Notes under the pieces: generated by a model
Database searches by the model: none
What the model saw: the letters and a program-made list of their open reading frames with translations, nothing else
Told to the model about the DNA's origin: nothing
Position numbers and translations under genes: made by a program
Shown: positions 9,195 to 17,575 of the stretch, one piece after another
Numbering within the stretch: position 1 is the first letter of the stretch
Layout of the letters: every line of letters begins with the position of its first letter
Assembly (NCBI RefSeq): GCF_004342165.1
Contig: NZ_SMAL01000001.1
Location: 124,001 to 188,000, forward strand
Direction of reading: 5' to 3'
Source of the DNA: Natranaerovirga pectinivora
GTDB taxonomy: Bacteria; Bacillota; Clostridia; Lachnospirales; DSM-24629
DNA: 64,000 nt

Positions 9195-9236
9195 TGTATT
9201 GGTAACTGAAAAAAATAATAAAATCAGGAGGGTGTT

Positions 9237-10076
9237 ATGAATATTAAAAAAATTACTGTATTAGTATTAAGTATTGCATTAATTATTTTCTCGTTAACAG
9301 GGTGTTCTGAAGATGGATATGTAGTAGGTGTTACAACGGGAACAACTTATGGCGATGTGGCCCAAACCTATTCTAATGTTAAGGATGTAAGATTTTTAGA
9401 TGATGATACATATACTTTAAGAGAGTTGGCAGAAAACAGAGTAGATGCTGTTATCAGTGATCGCTTATTGGCATTGGATGCTATGGAAAATGGGAATTTT
9501 GGTAACCTAGAATTGGCTGGTGATGTTATTTACGCTGAAACAATCGCAGTTGCTATTAGAAAAGGTGATGATGCTTTAAGACAAGCAATTAATGAAGCAC
9601 TATATGAAATAATAGAAGATGGAACATATGAGGCGATTAGTACAAAATACTTTGGTAGAAATATTTTAGATGGTTTTGATTATGAAGAAACTTTTCCAAA
9701 CGAAGCACCAGCAACTGATGGTAGTCTAGAAAGGATTCTAGAAGCAGGAGAGATTACATTTGCCATGAGCGGTGGTTACAGACCATTTAATTACTATGAA
9801 AGAGAAGAATTAACTGGTTTTGATGTTGAAATTGGTCAAGAAGTTGCCAACAGATTAGGAGTTGCTTATACACCAATTACAACAGATTGGAGTGGTATTA
9901 TCGAAGGGTTAAGAAGTGGAAGATTTGATGGTATTTTTGGTAGTATGGCAATAACAGATGAACGTTTAGAAGTTGTAGATTTTACAAATCCTTATTATTA
10001 CTCAGGAGCTCAAATTATTGTAAGAGAAGGATCTGAGATTAAAGGTGAAAGAGATTTAGGTGATAAAAAGGAATAA
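9237..10076 (+). CDS. Circularly permuted amino-acid-type solute-binding lipoprotein (SBP_bac_3)
   Basis: A 279-residue protein with a lipoprotein signal (hydrophobic residues 8-20, then lipobox LTGC, Cys22). The order of the binding domain is inverted. Residues about 27-145 (from VVGVTTGTTYGD to DGTYEAISTKYFG) correspond to the second half of a normal family-3 binding protein. Residues about 160-279 (from LERILEAGEITFAMSG through GYRPFNYY and MAITDERLEVVDFTNPYYYSG) correspond to the first half. It ends at ERDLGDKKE, the point where the normal protein would continue into VGVTTGTTY. A short linker joins the old C- and N-termini. Permease and ATPase genes follow, so it probably works as their receptor. 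Ligand unknown; a polar amino acid is typical. Confidence 0.85.
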   Translation: MNIKKITVLVLSIALIIFSLTGCSEDGYVVGVTTGTTYGDVAQTYSNVKDVRFLDDDTYTLRELAENRVDAVISDRLLALDAMENGNFGNLELAGDVIYAETIAVAIRKGDDALRQAINEALYEIIEDGTYEAISTKYFGRNILDGFDYEETFPNEAPATDGSLERILEAGEITFAMSGGYRPFNYYEREELTGFDVEIGQEVANRLGVAYTPITTDWSGIIEGLRSGRFDGIFGSMAITDERLEVVDFTNPYYYSGAQIIVREGSEIKGERDLGDKKE

Positions 10077-10114
10077 ATAGTAAAAAAATATAATTGTATA
10101 CAATATTTTTATGA

Positions 10115-10217
10115 GATAGGAAACTTCATTTGAGGAAAAACTAAGGGCATTAGATTTTCTTTCAGTGAAAAAAGGTTAATATAGCCTGTTTTTACTGGTT
10201 ATATGAAGTTTCCTATC
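10115..10217 (+). repeat. Long inverted repeat between binding-protein and permease genes
   Basis: Perfect 15-base arms GATAGGAAACTTCAT (10115-10129) and its complement (10203-10217) enclose 73 bp. The whole lies in the 172-bp gap between binding protein and permease. It could be a 3'-stabilising or processing hairpin that keeps receptor mRNA more abundant than permease mRNA, or the ends of a small insertion; no direct-repeat flank is obvious. Confidence 0.7.
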
Positions 10218-10248
10218 TTGCTAAAAGCAAAAGTGGAGGTGGTTTGAT

Positions 10249-10920
10249 TTGGATAGAAGATTTGAGTTTTCGGTGATTTTCGAAGATTTTAGTATATTTA
10301 TTCCTGCAGCAATTGAAACAATAAAAATATCATTTGCTTCAATAATACTTGGTGTTCTAATAGGTTTTATAATTGCTCTTTTAAAACTTTCAAAATATAA
10401 AATTATTAATATTCCTGCAAGTATATACATTGGACTAATAAGAGGAACACCAATTTTAGTACAGCTGTTAATTCTTTATTATGGACTAACTAATTTTATT
10501 AGACTAGATCCATTCCCGTCAGCGGTGATTGCATTTGGTGTACATAATGGGGCATATATAGCAGAGATATTTAGAGGGGCGATTCTTTCTATCGATCATG
10601 GTCAGCGAGAAGCAGCTAGATCTTTGGGAATGACAAAAGATCAAGCCTTTAAACGTGTTGTATTTCCACAAGCCTTAAAAAGAGCGGTTCCACCATTAGG
10701 AAATCAATTTATTATAGCAATAAAAGATTCTTCTTTAGCCAGTGCAATTGCAATTAGAGAATTGTTAATGCAAGCAAGACAATTGGGGTCATCTACTTTT
10801 AATACTCTAGAGTACTTAATTATTGCAGCGATATATTATTTAATCATTACTTTATCCCTGAGTTTTGTGGTTAAAAAGGTTGAAAAAAGATTGGCTGTAA
10901 GCGATAGAGGGAGGCATTAA
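10249..10920 (+). CDS. Amino-acid ABC transporter permease (HisM/GlnP family)
   Basis: A 223-residue inner-membrane permease with about five helices. The coupling motif for the ATPase is at about residues 113-142 ([19 protein letters not shown], then [13 protein letters not shown]). The start is TTG at 10249, preceded by GGAGGTGG (10235-10242) at a 6-base spacing; no ATG lies nearby in frame. The next gene begins 2 bp after the stop, so permease and ATPase are coupled. With the permuted binding protein upstream it makes a complete polar amino-acid importer, probably with a homodimeric permease. Confidence 0.92.
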   Translation: MDRRFEFSVIFEDFSIFIPAAIETIKISFASIILGVLIGFIIALLKLSKYKIINIPASIYIGLIRGTPILVQLLILYYGLTNFIRLDPFPSAVIAFGVHNGAYIAEIFRGAILSIDHGQREAARSLGMTKDQAFKRVVFPQALKRAVPPLGNQFIIAIKDSSLASAIAIRELLMQARQLGSSTFNTLEYLIIAAIYYLIITLSLSFVVKKVEKRLAVSDRGRH

Positions 10921-10922
10921 TA

Positions 10923-11666
10923 ATGACTAATGAATTAAAAACAATGGTTAAAATGGAGCACATACATAAAAGTTTTGGTAAATTAAAGGTACTCTTAGGT
11001 GTTAATTTAACAGTCTATGAAGGCGAAGTTGTTGTTATTATTGGCCCAAGTGGTTCAGGTAAGAGTACTTTATTAAGATGTATTAATTTTTTAGAAAGAA
11101 GCCAGAAAGGAAATGTATATATAAATGGAAAAATCGTAGAAAGAAAAGAAAGAGCCATTAATGCAATGAGACAAAATGTGGGAATGGTTTTTCAGCATTT
11201 CAATCTATTCCCTCATATGACAGTTTTAGAAAATGTTATAGAAGGTCCAACCCAAGTTAAAAAAATTCCAAAAAAAGATGCTGTGATAACAGGCGAAGCA
11301 ATATTAGAGAAGGTTGGGCTCTTAGATAAAAAAGATATATACCCTGTAATGTTATCTGGGGGTCAAAAACAAAGGGTTGCTATAGCAAGAGCCCTTGTAA
11401 TGAATCCTAGTATTATGTTGTTTGATGAACCAACTTCTGCACTAGATCCAGAATTGGTTGGAGATGTATTAGCTGTTATGAAAGATTTGGCACAAGAAGG
11501 AATGACCATGGTTGTTGTTACCCATGAGATGGGCTTTGCCAAAGAAGTAGCAGATAGGGTTATTTTTATGGATGAAGGAATAATTGTAGAAGAAGGCACA
11601 CCGGAAGAGATATTTGATAGACCTTCAGAAATCAGAACCAAAGAGTTTTTAAGCAAAATTTTATAG
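10923..11666 (+). CDS. Amino-acid ABC transporter ATP-binding protein
   Basis: A 247-residue ATPase of the GlnQ/HisP group. Walker [10 protein letters not shown] (about 41-49), Q-loop [12 protein letters not shown] (about 88-99), ABC signature [15 protein letters not shown] (about 144-158), Walker [15 protein letters not shown] (about 164-177) and the H-loop VVTHEM (about 197-202) are all intact. It powers the permease encoded immediately upstream. GGGAGG lies 8-13 bp before the ATG. No terminator with a T-run is obvious downstream; a new promoter lies at 11697. Confidence 0.95.
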   Translation: MTNELKTMVKMEHIHKSFGKLKVLLGVNLTVYEGEVVVIIGPSGSGKSTLLRCINFLERSQKGNVYINGKIVERKERAINAMRQNVGMVFQHFNLFPHMTVLENVIEGPTQVKKIPKKDAVITGEAILEKVGLLDKKDIYPVMLSGGQKQRVAIARALVMNPSIMLFDEPTSALDPELVGDVLAVMKDLAQEGMTMVVVTHEMGFAKEVADRVIFMDEGIIVEEGTPEEIFDRPSEIRTKEFLSKIL

Positions 11667-11696
11667 AGAATCTCTTGAAAACGCCCTCTAGAAACG

Positions 11697-11725
11697 TTGA
11701 CTTTAAATAAATACAATGATAAAAT
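11697..11725 (+). promoter_or_regulatory. Candidate sigma-A promoter for the unknown gene at 11762
   Basis: TTGACT (11697-11702), a 17-bp spacer and TAAAAT (11720-11725), 36 bp before the start codon. Confidence 0.6.
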
Positions 11726-11761
11726 AATGAACAAAATAGGAGCGTAGAGAGGAATTGAATT

Positions 11762-13147
11762 ATGGAACTAGATTTAAAAAGAGCTAAGAAGCATTTAGGA
11801 AAAGGGGAGAATGTACAAGAATCCCTTTCTATAATAATCAAGGATCAGATAAATGCTTACAATGAATATGCTATGATTAATTTTGCTTTTGAATATATAG
11901 TGTTTACAGAGAAAAAAAATGATTATTTAACAGAGGACAATTTTAAAACAATATCGAATCAAATATTTAGTATTGTCCAAAAAGGCATTATTGAAAGAAA
12001 AATAGACAATGGAACTATTGATGAAATACATGCTCTAAGAGAAGACGTTGCTTCTAAATTAGAACTTCTAACCGTTTATGCAGATGAAGTAGAAATGTAT
12101 GAATATATCATCAATAGACAAGAAAATCTAGACGTTAAGATAGTGGACTCATTAGAAGGTTTTGCTAAAGAGGTAGTTTCATTTATCTTTTCTACAAAGG
12201 ATAATGTGATTATTAATCAAAGATTAAAAGATGTTTTAGGCCAGTTGCCAATGAGGCTTACTAAAACCAAGTTTTTTGATTATATTCATAATAGCCTTAA
12301 AATATATAAAGGATCAAAAACAGTAAAGTTAACAGATACATTGGATTTATTAGAAAAAATTTACTCTCCTGAATTGGCAGAGGGGTATGGTGAACACTTT
12401 AATGACATTCTAGAACTTCTAAATGAAATTAAAAAAAATACTAAAGAAAATCCAGATGATGAAGGCGTTACAGTAATTAATAACTATCTAAAACAAATTG
12501 GTGGAAAATTAGAAAATACAATTAATGGCTACATAGACTTAATGCAAATTATCAACTTGATATATTCTCAGTTATTATGTTTAGAAGAGGATGTCCAAAT
12601 TAATAAGAATGCTTTTAATATTATTAAAGAAGCCCATAAATACTATATGTCAGAGGACAATGTAGATGTCTATGAAAATGTTATAAATGACCTACAAACA
12701 TTAGAAGGTAAGCAAGATCAAATTAATTATCATATTATTAAGAATGAAAGCTTTGTAGAATTAGGATCAGGGCAATATAAGGACACTATTTGTGGGACTA
12801 ATCTAGAAAATATAATAAATAAAATTAGTAAAATAGCTTTGTTGAATTCATCAAGTTTTTACTCAGATTTAGAAGAAAAAACCATTGATGAAGAAGTATT
12901 AGATGATGTAAAAATTTATAAAATGGTTGAAGCTTTTTTGAAAAAATTAGAGATAAAGATTGGTGAAGATGATATTTTAGTTAGAAGGGCTAAGATGAGT
13001 AAGGTCATATCTCATTTACCAGTTTCCTTTAGTAGTGCAAAAGAAGTATATGAGTATATATTATTTGCATTAAACCAGTGTGGTAATGAAAAGGAAAAAG
13101 CAGCAACTCTTAAACTAATTAAACTTATTATGGAAGATAAGGATTAA
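11762..13147 (+). CDS. Unknown 461-residue cytoplasmic helical protein
   Basis: I do not recognise this protein. It is rich in Lys, Glu, Asn, Ile and Leu, has no signal peptide, no membrane segment and no nucleotide-binding or metal motif that I can see. Nearly all of it looks amphipathic alpha-helical, with coiled-coil-like stretches around residues 205-260 and 300-340. The single Cys-Gly near residue 344 (TICGTNLENII) is not part of a pattern. It has its own promoter and GAGAGG before the ATG. A 56-codon gene follows 68 bp later with a terminator after it, so the two probably form a small operon. A structural or scaffold role is only a guess. Confidence 0.7.
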   Translation: MELDLKRAKKHLGKGENVQESLSIIIKDQINAYNEYAMINFAFEYIVFTEKKNDYLTEDNFKTISNQIFSIVQKGIIERKIDNGTIDEIHALREDVASKLELLTVYADEVEMYEYIINRQENLDVKIVDSLEGFAKEVVSFIFSTKDNVIINQRLKDVLGQLPMRLTKTKFFDYIHNSLKIYKGSKTVKLTDTLDLLEKIYSPELAEGYGEHFNDILELLNEIKKNTKENPDDEGVTVINNYLKQIGGKLENTINGYIDLMQIINLIYSQLLCLEEDVQINKNAFNIIKEAHKYYMSEDNVDVYENVINDLQTLEGKQDQINYHIIKNESFVELGSGQYKDTICGTNLENIINKISKIALLNSSSFYSDLEEKTIDEEVLDDVKIYKMVEAFLKKLEIKIGEDDILVRRAKMSKVISHLPVSFSSAKEVYEYILFALNQCGNEKEKAATLKLIKLIMEDKD

Positions 13148-13215
13148 AATGATTAAAAAAATTCCCATTGGCCATACTATTACTATCTATGAAAAATGAG
13201 AAAGAGGGTTGTCAA

Positions 13216-13386
13216 ATGGAGAATAAAAACTTTGATAGATTATTAGAAGATTACAGAAATGCTTCAGTAGAAGATAAAATCGATATGTATTGTTCAACAA
13301 CTGATTTATCTGAAGAACAATATATGGTGCTATTAAGGAACTTTCCAAGGAGCGAAATGAAAAAATTAGAAAGAGCTTTATCATAA
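13216..13386 (+). CDS. Small acidic-helical protein, unknown function (56 aa)
   Basis: The protein begins MENKNFDRLLEDY and ends KKLERALS; it is hydrophilic and probably three helices. An in-frame ATG exists at 13168, but AAAGAGGG at 13201-13208 sits 7 bases before the ATG at 13216, so I use that start. It has no recognised domain. It follows the 461-residue gene and precedes a strong terminator, and the two are probably co-transcribed. Confidence 0.6.
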   Translation: MENKNFDRLLEDYRNASVEDKIDMYCSTTDLSEEQYMVLLRNFPRSEMKKLERALS

Positions 13387-13412
13387 ACAGGCAAATTTTG
13401 CCTGTTTTTTTA
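13387..13412 (+). terminator. Rho-independent terminator
   Basis: ACAGGCA pairs with TGCCTGT around a short AATT loop and is followed by seven to eight T. Confidence 0.85.
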
Positions 13413-13495
13413 AAACAAAATAAGCAAGATATTTGATGATTTTTTAGAATTGATTTAATTTCCCTTTTTTAGAGTATAAGTGTAGAATAAAATCC

Positions 13496-13523
13496 TTGTA
13501 ATATATATAAAATTTGATATACT
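13496..13523 (+). promoter_or_regulatory. Candidate sigma-A promoter for the 13560-15893 operon
   Basis: TTGTAA (13496-13501), a 16-bp spacer and TATACT (13518-13523), 37 bp before the ATG at 13560. Confidence 0.5.
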
Positions 13524-13559
13524 TAAAGTATATTTGTCAATTAAAGGGTGTAGAGATTG

Positions 13560-13889
13560 ATGTGGTATGAATCTATTTATTATAGTGACAACATAAAAGA
13601 AAAAGAAAAAAATAAAATAATAAAAAAAATCAATAAAAATAAATACCCTAAAGACATTTATTGTTTATGTCTTACTAATAAGGTTAATTTTCAATTAGAA
13701 ATATTGGAGACAAAGGAATTAAAAAAAGAGAAAGAAAAAATGGATTTAAAAATCATTGGGATTGCAAAAGGTAAGGAAGAAGCCTTTGAATTAACCAAAA
13801 TAATCGTACAAGAAATATATGAAAAGACAAGGAAAGTTATTTTTAAAGAATACTTTAAGTTTGGAGAGCATAATGAAAAGGTTTGTTAA
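13560..13889 (+). CDS. Unknown lysine-rich protein (109 aa)
   Basis: Not recognised. The protein opens MWYESIYYSDNI and is very basic (runs of KEKEK and KKINKNK), with a predicted beta-strand section around YCLCLTNKVNFQLEIL and two C-terminal helices. The frame is open from a TTG at 13557, but the next codon is an ATG with AAAGGGTG upstream, which I prefer. It overlaps the following membrane-protein gene by 17 bp, implying translational coupling and a shared process. Confidence 0.6.
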   Translation: MWYESIYYSDNIKEKEKNKIIKKINKNKYPKDIYCLCLTNKVNFQLEILETKELKKEKEKMDLKIIGIAKGKEEAFELTKIIVQEIYEKTRKVIFKEYFKFGEHNEKVC

Positions 13890-14562
13890 CAATTTAATAG
13901 GTATCATAACAGGAATTTTATTTCTTAATATAATATTTTTTACTTCTATACAAATCATTGCATATAATGATGCTTATTATAGTTGGCACTATAGCCATTA
14001 TAATATAATGGAAGATACTAATATTGAAAAAGAGGATTTAATGTTTATAACAGATGAAATGATTGCTTTTTTAAAAGGGCAAAGACATGATTTGGTTATT
14101 CCATTAGGTGTAGGCAATGAAGAAGTTTTTGGTGAACGTGAAAAATTACATATGGAAGACGTTCAAATATTGTTTCTTCAAGGTCATAAAATAAGAAATT
14201 ATAGTCTTATTTTATTTATCACTATAATATTATTAAGTATTTTATTAAAGAAAAAAATGTTGGCAATACTTATGAGATGGATACAATATGTCATTGGTGG
14301 ATTTATAAGTATTATAGTTGTACTTAGCATTATTATAAGTACAAATTTCAATTATTTTTTTACAGTGTTTCATGAGCTGTTTTTTGATAATGATTTATGG
14401 CTATTAGATCCAAGAACAGATTTACTTATCAATATGGTGCCTTTACAATTTTTTATTAATACATCATTGTTAATAGGTATAGTATTTTTAATAATGTCTA
14501 TAATTTCTATAATCCTAATATATTCCATTAGAAAAAGCGAATGGTTAATTAAAAATACATAA
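13873..14562 (+). CDS. DUF1461 / TIGR01906-type integral membrane protein
   Basis: A 229-residue protein with four membrane segments (about 6-27, 112-128, 138-157 and 195-222 in the trimmed protein). The extracytoplasmic part carries the family-typical section MFITDEMIAFLKGQRHDL (about 56-73), followed by REKLHMEDVQ. The molecular role is unknown. The frame opens at 13819 inside the preceding gene, but GGAGAG (13863-13868) precedes the ATG at 13873, which starts the expected hydrophobic segment. The next gene follows 9 bp later. Confidence 0.75.
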   Translation: MKRFVNNLIGIITGILFLNIIFFTSIQIIAYNDAYYSWHYSHYNIMEDTNIEKEDLMFITDEMIAFLKGQRHDLVIPLGVGNEEVFGEREKLHMEDVQILFLQGHKIRNYSLILFITIILLSILLKKKMLAILMRWIQYVIGGFISIIVVLSIIISTNFNYFFTVFHELFFDNDLWLLDPRTDLLINMVPLQFFINTSLLIGIVFLIMSIISIILIYSIRKSEWLIKNT

Positions 14563-14571
14563 GGTGAGAAA

Positions 14572-15471
14572 ATGTTATCTATTCTTTTAACAATTTTAAA
14601 ATATATCTTTTTAACAGTAATGTGGATCATTGTAGTGTTATTAATTACACTATTAGTATTATTATGTATTATTTTATTTGTGCCAATTAAATACAAAGTA
14701 AAAGCAAGTTACTTTGATGATATTTTTGTCAGTAGATCTAGAGTTACTTGGCTTTTTAATATAATCAATATCTCTATTGCTCAAGATAGTAATAAGACAG
14801 ATATAATTACAAGGATATTTGGGTTTAGACTGAGGAAAAAAGTTAATAATAAAGAAACAAAAGAAGAATTGAAAAGAAATATTAAAGAAAAAGAAGAAGC
14901 TTATAAAGAAACCATAAAAGAAGAAGTCAGAGAAGAGGTTAAAAGAGATTTACACATAGATGAAGAAGTAGATACAAAATATATAAAAAAAGAGTGTAAA
15001 TTAGAAAAAGATATTGATAATAAGTCAAAAGTAAAGGCTGAAAAACTTAAAAAGAAGAAAGTGAAAAAACAAAAAAAACCTAATAAAGACTTGTCTTTGT
15101 GGGAACAAATAAGAGAAAAGATAAATAAAGGAAAAGCTTTTATATCAGATGAAAAAAACAAGAGTGCCATAAAGAAGATTTATAATTCAATCAAAAGAAT
15201 ATTTAAAAAGTTGGCACCTAATAATATAAAATTATATTTACAAATAGGTACAGGAGACCCTGCATTAACAGGTTATGTTTTGGGAATACTAAGCTTTCTT
15301 TATATTATAAAAAGTAAGGATATTAATTTAGAAGGCAATTTTGATGAAAAAATTATAAAAGGCACAATTGATATAAAAGGTAAAATCTACCTTGTGACAA
15401 TAGTTATAGAAGCTATAAAGCTTTTAATAGATAAAAATGTGAGAAGATTGGTTCTTAGTAAAAATGTCTAA
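14572..15471 (+). CDS. ytfI: DUF2953 protein (YtfI-like)
   Basis: A 299-residue protein: one long N-terminal membrane helix (about 8-42) ending in VPIKYKVKA, a beta-like segment, a very charged coiled-coil insert (about 95-190, dense in Lys and Glu), and a C-terminal conserved part (from about 215, KLAPNNIKLYLQIGTGDPALTGYVLG). This is the DUF2953 pattern of B. subtilis YtfI, which is likewise encoded directly before ytfJ; here ytfJ follows after 44 bp. A role in spore-related membrane assembly is inferred only from that pairing. Confidence 0.75.
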   Translation: MLSILLTILKYIFLTVMWIIVVLLITLLVLLCIILFVPIKYKVKASYFDDIFVSRSRVTWLFNIINISIAQDSNKTDIITRIFGFRLRKKVNNKETKEELKRNIKEKEEAYKETIKEEVREEVKRDLHIDEEVDTKYIKKECKLEKDIDNKSKVKAEKLKKKKVKKQKKPNKDLSLWEQIREKINKGKAFISDEKNKSAIKKIYNSIKRIFKKLAPNNIKLYLQIGTGDPALTGYVLGILSFLYIIKSKDINLEGNFDEKIIKGTIDIKGKIYLVTIVIEAIKLLIDKNVRRLVLSKNV

Positions 15472-15515
15472 AAAAACATCTTAAAAAGAATAAAGTAATA
15501 AAAAGGAGGATTTGT

Positions 15516-15893
15516 ATGGAATCAAATTTTAAAAAGACGGTGGATTCATTATTTGTTGGAATGGAAAGTTTCTTAACAACTAAAACTGTAGTAGGTGAAG
15601 CCATTCATATTAATGATACAATTATATTACCATTAGTTGATGTAAGTTTTGGTGTAGGAGCTGGGGCATCAGATGGTGCAGGAGAAAAACACGGTGGCGG
15701 AGGTGGAGGATTAGGCGCTAGAATTACACCAAGTGCCATATTAGTAATCCAAAACGGTCAAACAAAACTTGTAAATGTTAAAAATCAAGATGGTTTAACT
15801 AAAATTCTTGATATGGTCCCAGATTTAATGGAAAAAATAAAAATTAAAACAGGTAAAAAAGCAGAAGAATGCGAGGAAGAAGAAGTAAAATAA
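15516..15893 (+). CDS. ytfJ: GerW/YtfJ family sporulation protein
   Basis: A 125-residue protein matching the GerW family: N-terminal helix with SLFVGMESFLTTKTVVGEAI, the strand ILPLVDVSFGVGAG, a glycine-rich loop with the run HGGGGGGLGARITPSA (about 59-74), and a C-terminal helix. In Bacillus, GerW is a forespore protein needed for germination with single nutrients. AAAAGGAGG precedes the ATG. It follows ytfI and supports the view that this is an endospore former. No sigma-F/G promoter was convincing in the 44-bp gap. Confidence 0.92.
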   Translation: MESNFKKTVDSLFVGMESFLTTKTVVGEAIHINDTIILPLVDVSFGVGAGASDGAGEKHGGGGGGLGARITPSAILVIQNGQTKLVNVKNQDGLTKILDMVPDLMEKIKIKTGKKAEECEEEEVK

Positions 15894-15928
15894 AGCACTA
15901 AGAATTCGTTCTTGTATTTATTCAATTC

Positions 15929-15956
15929 CCAACAGTATATCTAACTTTACTGTTGG
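15929..15956 (+). terminator. Hairpin after ytfJ, weak terminator
   Basis: Nine-base arms CCAACAGTA (15929-15937) and TACTGTTGG (15948-15956); the trailing bases are only moderately T-rich. Confidence 0.45.
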
Positions 15957-16024
15957 TTATGATAAGAAAGTAATAGCACTTTACTTAACAAATTGAATTC
16001 TAAATATAAGGATGAGGTGTTTGT

Positions 16025-16303
16025 ATGCTTAATAGTATATATGAAGAACGACAGCGACAAGACGATAAATATCATATTTCATTATCATTATCTAGAGAAG
16101 AATATAGTGCCATATATGGTCAAGATATCTCAAAAAGTAAAGCACAAGAAATTGTAGAAGAATATTTACAATGGAAAGAAGACGATGGACGACCTGACAA
16201 TATTACTATTTTTGATTACCCAGAAAGTGATATTATAAATATAGAATTAGATTTGCATTATTTAGGAAATGACCATACTGGATATGAAAATGGAACAAAG
16301 TGA
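16025..16303 (+). CDS. Unknown acidic protein (92 aa)
   Basis: Not recognised. The protein begins MLNSIYEERQRQDDK and is acidic and hydrophilic, with no cysteine, signal or membrane segment. It looks like helices (about 1-50) followed by short strands (TIFDYPESDIINIELD). GATGAGGTG precedes the ATG. It is a single gene between ytfJ and a bidirectional terminator; the gene on the other side (ychF) runs the opposite way. Confidence 0.6.
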   Translation: MLNSIYEERQRQDDKYHISLSLSREEYSAIYGQDISKSKAQEIVEEYLQWKEDDGRPDNITIFDYPESDIINIELDLHYLGNDHTGYENGTK

Positions 16304-16327
16304 CAGCTTTACTGTCCTATAAAATAT

Positions 16328-16354
16328 AAAAAAGGTGACTTAGTCACCTTTTTT
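16328..16354. terminator. Bidirectional terminator between the 92-aa gene and ychF
   Basis: AAAAAAGGTGAC TTA GTCACCTTTTTT is a perfect 12-bp stem with a 3-base loop; A-run and T-run make it work on both strands for the convergent genes. Confidence 0.9.
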
Positions 16355-16369
16355 GTATTTAAAAACCTA

Positions 16370-17467
16370 TTAAACATTGAATCTAAATAATATAACATCC
16401 CCATCTTGAACCACATATTCTTTGCCTTCAAGACGAACCAACCCTTTTTCTTTTGCAGAAGTGTAATTACCACAATTTATAAGATCGGTATAAGCAACGA
16501 TTTCTGCACGAATAAACCCACGTTCAAAGTCGGAATGGATTTTACCTGCAGCACCAGGTGCTTTTGTACCTTGAGTAATTGTCCAAGCTCTTGTTTCTTT
16601 TGGTCCAGCAGTCAAATAACTAATTAATCCTAGTAAGGAATAACTGGCCTTTATTAATTTATCAAGACCAGAGTCCGTTATTCCTAGATCTTCTAAGAAC
16701 ATTTTCTTCTCGTCTTCGTCTAATTCAGCGATTTCTTGTTCGATTTTTGCACATATAACAAATACTTTAGAGCCTTCATTTGAAGCAAACTCTCTAACCT
16801 TAGCTACATACTGATTTTCCATGCCATCTGTTATGAGATCTTCTTCAGTTACATTTGCCCCGAAGATGACAGGTTTAAAAGTTAATAAATTTAAAGAATT
16901 GACAAAATCTTTTTCGCTATCGTCATTTGTTTCAAAACTTCTAGCTGGTTTTTCTGACTCAAGGTGGTCTTTAAGTCCATTAAGAATCATTAGTTCTTTG
17001 GCTAGTCCTTTATCGGTTTTAGCACCTTTAGCCGTTTTTTGAATTCTTCTATCTAAGATTTCAATGTCTGAAAAAATAAGCTCTAAATTAATAGTTTCAA
17101 TATCTCTAATAGGATCTACAGAACCTTCAACATGAACAACATTTGTATCTTCAAAACAACGCACCACATGAACAATGGCATCTACTTCTCTAATATTAGA
17201 TAAAAATTGATTCCCAAGTCCTTCTCCTTTAGAAGCACCTTTTACAAGGCCAGCAATATCAACAAATTCAATTGTGGCAGGCAATACTTTTTCAGAATTA
17301 TATAGATTACTTAGATTTTTTAATCTTTCATCAGGAACAGATACAATTCCTATATTCGGATCTATTGTGCAAAATGGGTAGTTTGCAGATTCAGCACCTG
17401 CTTTAGTAAGGGAATTAAATAGCGTGCTTTTACCTACATTAGGTAAACCTACAATTCCTAGTTTCAT
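16370..17467 (-). CDS. ychF: Obg-like ATPase YchF
   Basis: A 365-residue TRAFAC-class P-loop protein. Its G1 motif is GLPNVGKST (about 6-14), G3 is DIAGLVKGASKGEG (about 69-82), and the NKxD position is replaced (VFGANVTEEDL), as expected for an ATP- rather than GTP-binding YchF. A coiled-coil insert and a C-terminal TGS domain (about 280-363) follow. Family members bind ribosomes and influence stress responses. AAAGGATG lies 8 bases before the ATG on the minus strand. It is one of only four minus-strand genes in the window. Confidence 0.95.
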   Translation of the reverse strand: MKLGIVGLPNVGKSTLFNSLTKAGAESANYPFCTIDPNIGIVSVPDERLKNLSNLYNSEKVLPATIEFVDIAGLVKGASKGEGLGNQFLSNIREVDAIVHVVRCFEDTNVVHVEGSVDPIRDIETINLELIFSDIEILDRRIQKTAKGAKTDKGLAKELMILNGLKDHLESEKPARSFETNDDSEKDFVNSLNLLTFKPVIFGANVTEEDLITDGMENQYVAKVREFASNEGSKVFVICAKIEQEIAELDEDEKKMFLEDLGITDSGLDKLIKASYSLLGLISYLTAGPKETRAWTITQGTKAPGAAGKIHSDFERGFIRAEIVAYTDLINCGNYTSAKEKGLVRLEGKEYVVQDGDVILFRFNV

Positions 17468-17532
17468 AAATTTAACATCCTTTCATAAACAACTTATCAT
17501 TTAGTAATAATAATTACTCTATGTAAACAGAA

Positions 17533-17568
17533 TATTGACGATATACTAGTAATAGCATACCGTCAATA
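17533..17568 (-). terminator. Hairpin between the miniprotein gene and ychF
   Basis: Twelve-base arms at 17533-17544 and 17557-17568 pair with one wobble around a 12-base loop. It sits 8 bp after the stop of the miniprotein on the minus strand; the T-run is poor, so it may only partially terminate. Confidence 0.5.
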
Positions 17569-17575
17569 GTTTTGT

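Larger units (their letters stand above)
8656..9236 (+). other. 581-bp gene-poor gap: terminator, repeat copy A, probable gene debris
   Basis: Holds the terminator at 8689-8712, repeat copy A at 8714-8810, very AT-rich sequence, and the promoter of the next gene at 9166-9194. A 35-codon frame at 9046-9153 (begins MRIEEELF) has no ribosome binding site and may be the end of a decayed gene. I recognise no other gene. Confidence 0.6.

Noticed and set aside
9237-10076. Binding-protein gene as a frameshifted or truncated pseudogene
   Set aside because: It has a full signal peptide, one open frame and both half-domains complete; the order is changed, not broken. The flanking 10077-10248 does not encode the second half again.
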